Origin: JAERML01 sp035687895
GTDB lineage: Bacteria > Bacteroidota > Ignavibacteria > UBA10030 > UBA6906
Assembly (NCBI GenBank): GCA_035687895.1
Contig: DASRUE010000106.1
Span: forward strand, 1 to 64,000
DNA: 64,000 nucleotides
Direction: 5' to 3'
A program made the position numbers and the translations under genes. A model generated the notes under the pieces. It ran no database searches. It saw nothing but the letters and a program-made list of their open reading frames with translations, and had not been told where the DNA came from. This document shows positions 8,255 to 15,261 of this stretch, in pieces; position 1 is the first letter of the stretch, and every line of letters begins with the position of its first letter.

Positions 8255-9493
8255 ATGAAACCAAAGTCACGTCGCACACGTATCTCGCCGGAAGAGATGA
8301 CTCTCGAAACAAGGGCGATCCACGGCAACAAGTTGTATCCCTACCAGGGGCCGGTTGCCCCACCGATCGCGCAAACTTCCACGTATCGGTTTGAGAATTC
8401 CGGTGACGCCATTAGGTATGCACAGGGTGATCCCGACGTATACGTTTACACCCGTTACCACAATCCCACGGTACGTGAAGCTCAGGAACGGCTTGCATTG
8501 ATGATGCGGGCAGAGAGTGCGTTGTTGTTTTCCTCCGGCATGGCAGCAATCTCGTCGGCTATCCTCTCTGTCGTGAAAGCCGGCGATACGATCATAAGTA
8601 CTCCGGGTCTCTACGGGGGCACGTACCGATTCTTCCGGGATATTCTCCCGCGTTTTGACATCACCGTGATCTACGTGGATCCCGGTGCTCTCGCCAGGAT
8701 TCCACAAATTGCGACGCCAACAACGAGACTGGTCTACTTCGAAACGCCGACCAACCCCACCCTCGGCATTGTTGACATCCGGGGGATAGTGTCAGCAACG
8801 CGCACCGCTGCGCGGAAACACGGCAACCCGATCCTGACGATGATTGACAATACCTTCGCTTCGTCTCTCAACCAACAGCCATTTGACCTTGGCGTTGATG
8901 CGGTCGTGGAAAGCGGCACCAAGTACCTCGGCGGGCACAGCGACATCATGGCCGGTGTTGTGGCAGGAACGGCAGAATTCGTGAAGGGTGTTCACACCCA
9001 ACTCAAGTACTACGGCGGCTGTGCGGATCCGTTTGCCGCCTACCTTCTTCTTAGAAGTCTGAAAACATTCGAGCTTCGCGTCTCACGGCAGAATAACAAT
9101 GCGCACGCGCTTGCGACCTTCCTGGAAAAGCATCCCAAAGTCAACCGTGTCCTCTACCCGGGGCTCCGTTCACATCCCGACCATGCTGTTGCGAAGCGAC
9201 AGATGGCTGGCTCTGGCGGCAGAGGTTACGGTGGTATGGTGACAATCGAGGTAAAGGGTGGAGTGAAATCCGCGGTGAAGGTTTGCGACGCTCTCCGCGT
9301 AGCCGTCAACGCCATGTCGCTCGGAGGGGTTGAGACACTTGTCAGTATACCTGTCTACTCTTCCCACGTCAATATGACAAAGGGAGAGCTCCGGCGCCAC
9401 GGCGTCACACCCGGCATGATCCGAATCTCCGTTGGTGTGGAAGGAGTGGAAGACTTGAAAAGGGACTTTGCGCAGGCGTTGGACCGTCTATAA
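8255..9493 (+). CDS. PLP-dependent trans-sulfuration enzyme (cystathionine gamma-synthase/lyase family)
   Basis: This is a 412-residue Cys/Met metabolism fold-type I enzyme. The YTRYHNPT motif and the PLP lysine in ESGTKYLGGHSD are present, as are the SSGMAAISSAIL cofactor-binding loop and the C-terminal substrate-carboxylate segment (LVSIPVYSSHVNMTKGELRRHGV). In methionine gamma-lyases a cysteine stands in the LYGCT loop. Here the loop reads LYGGTYRFF, as in cystathionine synthases and lyases, so a dedicated methionine gamma-lyase is less likely. Cystathionine gamma-lyase, gamma-synthase and O-acetylhomoserine sulfhydrylase cannot be separated by eye. It starts 31 bases after the panE-like gene. 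Confidence 0.85.
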   Translation: MKPKSRRTRISPEEMTLETRAIHGNKLYPYQGPVAPPIAQTSTYRFENSGDAIRYAQGDPDVYVYTRYHNPTVREAQERLALMMRAESALLFSSGMAAISSAILSVVKAGDTIISTPGLYGGTYRFFRDILPRFDITVIYVDPGALARIPQIATPTTRLVYFETPTNPTLGIVDIRGIVSATRTAARKHGNPILTMIDNTFASSLNQQPFDLGVDAVVESGTKYLGGHSDIMAGVVAGTAEFVKGVHTQLKYYGGCADPFAAYLLLRSLKTFELRVSRQNNNAHALATFLEKHPKVNRVLYPGLRSHPDHAVAKRQMAGSGGRGYGGMVTIEVKGGVKSAVKVCDALRVAVNAMSLGGVETLVSIPVYSSHVNMTKGELRRHGVTPGMIRISVGVEGVEDLKRDFAQALDRL

Positions 9494-9656
9494 ACGCGAT
9501 GACCACCTCGTGGTGAACGAACTTTCGTCTCTCAACACCTTTTGCCTCTGATCGAAGAACGCCGTTCCTTGATTCTCAGACGGTTTTTGGTTATTATTCT
9601 GAACCAAAAAAACCTCAAATCCCATCTGTACCAATCAATTACGGAGTATGCGCAGT

Positions 9657-12014
9657 ATGAGTTCAGCCGTGAAGTCAACCTACGTTTTTGCCCTGTGCGG
9701 TCTTATTCTGACGGTGGCTGGTTGCTCTCCGAAAGAGCACGATGCCATTGTGGCCAGGGTGGGAAGCACGCCGATCACTCTCTCGGACTACGAAGAACTA
9801 TACATCAAGAGTAATGGTAGCCGCGAGCAAGCCGCAAAGTCCACGCAAGACGAGCGGGAGAAGTTCCTCCAGCTCGTGACAAAGTTCCGACTGAAGCTTG
9901 CAGACGCATACCGGGAGGGACTTGACAAAGACCCGACGCTTCAGAGTGAGATCAACATGTACAAGGGGAGCCTTGCTTCCTCGTTCCTAACCGACCGCGA
10001 GGTTACCTCGCCGGGGGTGAAGCGGATGTATGACCGCCGCCAGACTGAGTTCCGCGCAAGCCACATCCTTCTCAATCTCACCGCCAACGCCACTCCCGAA
10101 GAATCAACTGCCACCTATTCGAAAGCGTATGAACTGATTGCGAAACTAAAGGCCGGCGCTGATTTCGGCGCCCTGGCGGTCGAACACTCGCAGGACCCTT
10201 CTGCGAAGCAAAACAATGGCGACCTTTACTATTTCACTGCAGGACAGATGGTGCCCCCGTTCGAAGACGCTGTAATGGAAATGAAGATCGGTGAGATCTC
10301 CAGCGCTCCGGTCCGGACTCAGTTCGGCTTGCATATCATCAAGCTGGTGGACAAAAAGCCGGTGCAGGGAGAGATCAAGTGCAGCCATATTATGATCCGC
10401 TTTGAAAAGCAGGATCCGACTCCGGAAGATACGATTGCCACGCTCGATAAAATCAAGGCCATTCAAGACAGTCTGGCAAGGGGTATTGATTTTGCAGAAC
10501 TGGCTATGCGCAACTCCGGCGATCCCGGTTCTGCCCCCCGCGGTGGAGACCTCGGGTGGTTTGCACGGCGCAGATGGATCCAGCCATTCGATGAGGTCGC
10601 TTTCACTCTAAAGCCAGGACGGGTTTCAGGGATTGTCAGGACGATTTACGGTTATCACCTGATCAAATGCTACGAAACAAAACCTCCAAAGAGCCTCGAC
10701 GAAGCGCGCAAGGAAGTCCAGCAGTCCTATCAGCAGGTTCGGTTCCAGGACGAATACAACAAGTACATCGCCCTGTTGAAGCAAGAAACACAGTTTAAGC
10801 TGCACGAGGATGTGCTCGCACAGTTCTCCGCTTCCGTGGACTCCAACACCTCCACAAAGGATACCGCGTGGGCATCCGGCATCCCCGCTTCGCTCCGCAC
10901 ATCCCCCATGTTTTCTTTCGGAGCCAGGAAAGTCAGTGTGGATAGTGTTGTCTCTATCATCAACAGCCGACCCGATTTCGCCAACCTCCCGTTGCGCACA
11001 GCGGGGATCAAGTCCACCATCGACAAGATCGGTGAGCAGTTGGTGTTTGGTGTGAAGGCTGAAACCATCGACCGGGACTACCCCGAGTTTGCCGCCATCA
11101 TGAAGGACTACAACGACGGGATCCTCCTTTATCAGATCGAACAGAATCGTGTGTGGAGCAAAGTCTCCGTTCAGGATTCTCTGTTACGCGTCTTCTTCGA
11201 TGCAAACCGGGAGAAGTTCATGTTTCCCGATCGCGTGGATATCACGGAGATCCGTGCCTCCAACGACTCCCTCGCACAGCTGATCTACACACAACTGAGG
11301 AGCGGAAAGACTATGGAGGAGATTGCAGGGGCCGACTCCGCGCGCGTGAGGATGCCCACCAGCTTCCAGACAATCTTCGCAGCTGGTTCCGCAAAGGTTT
11401 CTGCGCAGTCCGCCAGGGCTCTTGCAAGCGTCGCAGCGGAGTTGAAACAGGATGCGGGGCTGAAAGTGCAACTTATTACACACACCGACACCTCCTCTGC
11501 GAAGCGAGATCGAAGCGACAAGCTTGCAACCAAACGGTTCGATGCCATCAAGGCACACTTTGCAAAGAAACTCGGTATCCCAGAGTCACGTATATTCACT
11601 GTCAGCAGGCCGGCTGTGAAATCCACGCAGACTGATGCGGTCGATAAGAACGAGAAGTTGTACCGGCGAGTGGATGTGGTGGTGATCGAGCGAAAGCCTC
11701 TTGTGCTCGGCAACGTGGATCGCCATGTTCTTGCCGTGACAACCGATGAACGAACGATGCGCGCTGACTCGCTGGATGCAGGCGAGTACACGGCACCGTT
11801 CAGGTTCAAGAACAGCTATTCTGTTGTCCGCCTCAACATGAAAGACCCCATCCGGCAGAAGACTTTTGACGAGGCGGGGACGGAGGTATCGAGTGCATTC
11901 CAGGAATATGAGTCGAAACGCCTGGAAAAGGAGTGGGTGGATGGATTACGGAAACAGTACCCCGTTGTTGAATACCCCGAGGTGTTGAAGAACGCATTTG
12001 CTCCCCACAACTAA
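9657..12014 (+). CDS. Outer-membrane lipoprotein foldase: parvulin domains with an inserted OmpA-like domain
   Basis: The start at 9657 is preferred over 9648 because the Shine-Dalgarno-like ACGGAG at 9641-9646 would sit almost on the earlier ATG. A lipoprotein signal peptide ends in the lipobox LTVAGC. Two parvulin (PpiC) peptidyl-prolyl isomerase domains follow at about 134-235 (FRASHILLNL ... FGLHIIKLVD) and 241-346 (IKCSHIMIRF ... YGYHLIKCYE). Around residues 575-680 comes an OmpA_C-like module (LITHTDTSSAKRD, LATKRFDAIK, YRRVDVVV) containing the Asp and Arg expected to bind diaminopimelate. It is flanked by what look like the two halves of a third parvulin domain. The expected role is outer-membrane protein folding, tethered to lipid and possibly to peptidoglycan. 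The next gene overlaps its 3' end. Confidence 0.85.
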   Translation: MSSAVKSTYVFALCGLILTVAGCSPKEHDAIVARVGSTPITLSDYEELYIKSNGSREQAAKSTQDEREKFLQLVTKFRLKLADAYREGLDKDPTLQSEINMYKGSLASSFLTDREVTSPGVKRMYDRRQTEFRASHILLNLTANATPEESTATYSKAYELIAKLKAGADFGALAVEHSQDPSAKQNNGDLYYFTAGQMVPPFEDAVMEMKIGEISSAPVRTQFGLHIIKLVDKKPVQGEIKCSHIMIRFEKQDPTPEDTIATLDKIKAIQDSLARGIDFAELAMRNSGDPGSAPRGGDLGWFARRRWIQPFDEVAFTLKPGRVSGIVRTIYGYHLIKCYETKPPKSLDEARKEVQQSYQQVRFQDEYNKYIALLKQETQFKLHEDVLAQFSASVDSNTSTKDTAWASGIPASLRTSPMFSFGARKVSVDSVVSIINSRPDFANLPLRTAGIKSTIDKIGEQLVFGVKAETIDRDYPEFAAIMKDYNDGILLYQIEQNRVWSKVSVQDSLLRVFFDANREKFMFPDRVDITEIRASNDSLAQLIYTQLRSGKTMEEIAGADSARVRMPTSFQTIFAAGSAKVSAQSARALASVAAELKQDAGLKVQLITHTDTSSAKRDRSDKLATKRFDAIKAHFAKKLGIPESRIFTVSRPAVKSTQTDAVDKNEKLYRRVDVVVIERKPLVLGNVDRHVLAVTTDERTMRADSLDAGEYTAPFRFKNSYSVVRLNMKDPIRQKTFDEAGTEVSSAFQEYESKRLEKEWVDGLRKQYPVVEYPEVLKNAFAPHN

Positions 12015-12870
12015 GAACGTCTCCACGCTGAGCGCTCTGCTGCTCGTCGTCGGGATGGCGGGGTGTTCCCGGGATAGGCAGCAGAAGCCGTATGTTGCCC
12101 GCGTCGACCAGTCCTTTCTTACGGAGGAGGAGTTGGCCGCGGTGCACGATTCGCTGGGGGATGTCCGGGCACAAACCCGGGACTACATCAATGAGTGGAT
12201 TGACACCGAGCTCCTCTATCAGGAGGCTGTGCGTCAGGGGCTGGCGGAAACGGAATCCCTTCGTCGCCAACTGGAGATCACCAGGAAACGCCTTGCCGTG
12301 GGTGCGTTGCTGGACAGGAATCTCTACACCGAGGACACCGCCGATGTTAGTGAGGACGCCATTCAGGCGTTGTACAATGCCGGGGGAGATGCGTTTCGCC
12401 TTCGCGAAGACGTGGTCAACATCAGCTTTGCACTCTTCGGTGAGCGGGATGTAGCCAACGCTTTTCGTTCAAGCCTCGTCCGTGGCAATGAATGGAGCGA
12501 CGCACTTCGCCAGATACAAACAGATTCTCTCATGCGGTCGCTGTTGTTACAGGTCGCCGACAAGCAGTATTTTACACAATCAAATCTGTATCCCCGGGAA
12601 CTCTGGAAGCTTGCCCGTACGTTGGGAAAGGGAGAGGTTTCCTTTGTTGTCAAAACTGACAATGGCTATTATGTCCTGACGGTTCACGGCATGAGGCGTC
12701 AGGGAGAGATGCCGGACCTCGAGTACATCCGGATGGAAATACGTGACAGGATCCTGATCGAACAACGCCGGGCGCGATATGAGAAGTTGGTTAAAGACCT
12801 CAGGGCAAAACACACAGTGGAAGTGCGCATACCCCTTGCCGACACAACGGCGGCGGTGACTGAGCAATGA
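11998..12870 (+). CDS. Peptidyl-prolyl isomerase-like lipoprotein (SurA_N/PpiC type)
   Basis: The protein begins at a TTG inside the last codons of the upstream foldase gene and has a lipoprotein signal peptide ending VGMAGC. Its 290 residues match the SurA N-terminal chaperone fold (VARVDQSFLTEEELAAV, DYINEWIDTELLYQEAVRQG). A C-terminal half follows with weak parvulin similarity (LGKGEVSFVVKTDNGYYVLTVHGMRR). The catalytic part is degenerate, so chaperone activity is more likely than isomerase activity. Its stop codon overlaps the start of the following surA-like gene by four bases (ATGA at 12867), so the three genes form one translationally coupled unit. The TTG start is the only candidate that yields the signal peptide. 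Confidence 0.82.
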   Translation: MLPTTKNVSTLSALLLVVGMAGCSRDRQQKPYVARVDQSFLTEEELAAVHDSLGDVRAQTRDYINEWIDTELLYQEAVRQGLAETESLRRQLEITRKRLAVGALLDRNLYTEDTADVSEDAIQALYNAGGDAFRLREDVVNISFALFGERDVANAFRSSLVRGNEWSDALRQIQTDSLMRSLLLQVADKQYFTQSNLYPRELWKLARTLGKGEVSFVVKTDNGYYVLTVHGMRRQGEMPDLEYIRMEIRDRILIEQRRARYEKLVKDLRAKHTVEVRIPLADTTAAVTEQ

Positions 12871-14162
12871 AGAATAACACCATGAGGTGGTGGATGATGA
12901 AGATTCGTGCGCGGATACTGATGTTCCTGTTGTGCGTCGTTTCTGTCTCCGGACAGGTGCTGGACAGGATTGTCGCGGTGGTCGATAACGATTTGATACT
13001 TGAATCAGAATTGAATGCACAACTCCAATTTTTCATCTTCAACAACAAGCTCGACGCCAACACGCCGGGACTGAAAGAGCAGGTCCTTCAGTCCATGATC
13101 AACGAGAAACTAATTGTGGCAAAGGCGATCGAGGACAGCGTGGTGGTGTCTGATGATGAGGTGCAGCAGCAGCTGGATGCCACCATTCAGCAGCGTGTGG
13201 CGCAGTTCGGCTCTGAGAGCAAACTCGAAGAAGTGTACGGAATGCCGATCAGCAGGATTAAGCGGGAGTTCCGTGATGAGATGCGGAAGAACCTTCTCGC
13301 CCAGCGCCTCCAACAGCAGCGGTTTGGCCAGGCACAGATCAGCCGGCGGGAGGTGGAGGAGTTTTTCGCACAGTATAAAGACAGTATCGGTCAGGTCCCT
13401 GAAGAAGTCGACCTCGCCCATATTGCAGTCAAGCTGAAACCTGGTACTGCGGCAAAAGCTGCCGGACGGGCCAAAGCGCAAACAATTCTCGACAGCGTAA
13501 AGGCCGGTGTTGATTTTGCGGAGCTGGCAAAACGGTATTCGGAAGACCCGGGCTCTGCGGCACAGGGCGGAGACCTTGGGTTCGTGCGGCGCGGACAGTT
13601 TGTGAAGGAGTTCGAAACGGCTGTCTTCAGCCTCCAACCCAATCAGATCTCCGGCATCGTCGAGACGGATTTCGGTTACCACATCATCCAACTGTTGGAG
13701 CGCCGCGGCGACGCGGTCCACGCCCGCCATATCTTGATCCGGGTGGAGCGAACCGAGGCGGACAACCAGGCAATTATCGCATCTCTGGATTCTCTCCGGA
13801 CCCGCGCGCTGAACGGGGAAGGCTTTGCCGAACTTGCCAAGAAATATTCCGAGAACGAAGAGACGGCCATCCTCGGGGGAAGTCTGGGGACTGCGGAGCT
13901 GCAATCCATTAACAAGAGTTTCTACCCCACCGTCGCGCCGATGAAGCAGGGTGAGATCAGCAAACCGGCGCGGCTTGCGGAAGGGGGCTTTGATGGATAC
14001 CATATTGTCTTCATGAAGCGGCGTACTCCCGCTCATCCTATTTCCCTCGAACAAGATTACCACCGGCTCGAAGCGCTGGCATTGAACTACAAAAAGACAC
14101 ATGAGTACAGCGCATGGCTTGAGGAGTTGAGGGGAAAGATCTACTGGCAGTCACGCCTTTAG
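12867..14162 (+). CDS. surA: SurA-type periplasmic chaperone and peptidyl-prolyl isomerase
   Basis: SurA escorts unfolded outer-membrane proteins through the periplasm. The 431-residue protein has a signal peptide (hydrophobic ILMFLLCVVSVSGQ) followed directly by LDRIVAVVDNDLILESEL, the canonical SurA N-terminal start. Two parvulin domains follow: VDLAHIAVKL ... FGYHIIQLLE at about 172-270 and VHARHILIRV ... FDGYHIVFMK at about 275-375. The C-terminal helix (YKKTHEYSAWLEELRGKIYW) completes the chaperone lobe. It is the third foldase gene in a row, overlapping its predecessor by ATGA. moxR starts 17 bases later. Confidence 0.92.
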   Translation: MKNNTMRWWMMKIRARILMFLLCVVSVSGQVLDRIVAVVDNDLILESELNAQLQFFIFNNKLDANTPGLKEQVLQSMINEKLIVAKAIEDSVVVSDDEVQQQLDATIQQRVAQFGSESKLEEVYGMPISRIKREFRDEMRKNLLAQRLQQQRFGQAQISRREVEEFFAQYKDSIGQVPEEVDLAHIAVKLKPGTAAKAAGRAKAQTILDSVKAGVDFAELAKRYSEDPGSAAQGGDLGFVRRGQFVKEFETAVFSLQPNQISGIVETDFGYHIIQLLERRGDAVHARHILIRVERTEADNQAIIASLDSLRTRALNGEGFAELAKKYSENEETAILGGSLGTAELQSINKSFYPTVAPMKQGEISKPARLAEGGFDGYHIVFMKRRTPAHPISLEQDYHRLEALALNYKKTHEYSAWLEELRGKIYWQSRL

Positions 14163-14178
14163 CAGGAAGGAATCGACG

Positions 14179-15186
14179 TTGGCGAAAATGCAGGTAGCTG
14201 TGAGCACGAACGATATTGATGCCGCGCATCAGTTGAAGGATTCCTACGACGCGCTCCGGCGCGAGATCGCCAAGGTCATCGTCGGTCAGGACAGGATTGT
14301 TGAACAGTTGTTGATTGCCCTCCTCGCCCGAGGCCACTGTCTGCTGGTCGGAGTACCGGGCCTCGCCAAAACCCTCCTGATCCGGACGCTCGCTCAGGTG
14401 CTCGATCTGAAATTCAATCGCATCCAGTTCACCCCGGACCTGATGCCAAGCGACATTACCGGCACCGAGATCATCGAAGAAAACACCTCCACCGGTGCCA
14501 AGACGTTCAAGTTCATCCAAGGCCCCGTCTTCGCCAACATCGTCCTTGCAGACGAGATCAACCGGACTCCTCCGAAGACACAGGCTGCACTGCTCGAAGC
14601 CATGCAGGAGCACCACGTTACTGCCGCCGGACAGACGCACACCCTCCAGGAGCCCTTCTTCGTCCTTGCAACCCAGAACCCCATCGAGCAGGAGGGAACG
14701 TATCCCCTGCCGGAAGCCCAGCTCGATCGGTTCATGTTCAACCTCTGGCTTGACTATCCATCGCGGGGCGAGGAACTGCAGATCGTCAAGTCCACCACCA
14801 GTCTGTTCGTTCCACAACTCAACCACATCCTGACCGGCAACCAGATCATGGGGTTTCAGGATTTGATCCGACGTGTCCCGGTAGCCGACAACGTCATTGA
14901 GTACGCGGTTCACCTGACCACACGCTCGCGGCCGAAGATGGAACATGCGCCGCAGTTTATCAAAGATTGGTTAAGCTGGGGCGCGGGTCCACGTGCGTCG
15001 CAGTACCTGATCCTCGGCGCCAAGACACGTGCACTCCTCACCGGGCGCCACACGCCGGACATCGACGACGTGCGACGGATGGCCGGCCCTGTCCTTCGCC
15101 ACCGCATCGTGCCGAACTTCAACGCAGAAGCTGACGGCGTGTCGAGCATCGACATCGTCGAGCGGCTCGTGAAGGAAACGACCTAG
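14179..15186 (+). CDS. MoxR-family AAA+ ATPase
   Basis: MoxR ATPases act as chaperones, usually beside VWA-domain partners. Walker A is GVPGLAKT, the sensor/Walker B region is VLADEINRTPPKTQAALLEA, and the MoxR signature QNPIEQEGTYPLPEAQLDRF follows. The C-terminal lid domain is complete at 335 residues. The TTG start at 14179 is supported by AGGAAGG eight bases upstream. It is followed after 75 bases by a VWA membrane protein. The DUF58 gene commonly found directly after moxR is absent, which is the main oddity of this locus. Confidence 0.93.
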   Translation: MAKMQVAVSTNDIDAAHQLKDSYDALRREIAKVIVGQDRIVEQLLIALLARGHCLLVGVPGLAKTLLIRTLAQVLDLKFNRIQFTPDLMPSDITGTEIIEENTSTGAKTFKFIQGPVFANIVLADEINRTPPKTQAALLEAMQEHHVTAAGQTHTLQEPFFVLATQNPIEQEGTYPLPEAQLDRFMFNLWLDYPSRGEELQIVKSTTSLFVPQLNHILTGNQIMGFQDLIRRVPVADNVIEYAVHLTTRSRPKMEHAPQFIKDWLSWGAGPRASQYLILGAKTRALLTGRHTPDIDDVRRMAGPVLRHRIVPNFNAEADGVSSIDIVERLVKETT

Positions 15187-15210
15187 GCGTTTCGGATCGC
15201 GGAGTTCGGG

Positions 15211-15253
15211 TTGCGGATTGGTGAATCCACGATTCGAGGTCCGCAATCCGCAA
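15211..15253. repeat. Intergenic inverted repeat between moxR and the VWA gene
   Basis: Two perfect 10-base arms (TTGCGGATTG at 15211-15220 and CAATCCGCAA at 15244-15253) flank a loop that itself holds a smaller inverted repeat, GAATC/GATTC. No T-run follows, so it is not a normal terminator. The sequence is built from short GGATTGCGG-like units, the style of dispersed palindromic intergenic repeats, but only this copy was noticed in the window. Confidence 0.6.
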
Positions 15254-15261
15254 TCACTCCC

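Noticed and set aside
8255..9493. Methionine gamma-lyase as a specific name for the PLP enzyme
   Set aside because: The cysteine characteristic of that enzyme in the LYGCT loop is glycine here, as in cystathionine enzymes.
9584..9610. TTTTTGGTT/AACCAAAAA inverted repeat as a terminator of the preceding PLP gene
   Set aside because: The stem is almost all A-T and the T-run is on the wrong arm for the plus strand; it may only be part of the following promoter region.
13110..14102. Long antisense frame opposite the surA-like gene
   Set aside because: Its reading frame mirrors parvulin codons; no start context or domain supports it.
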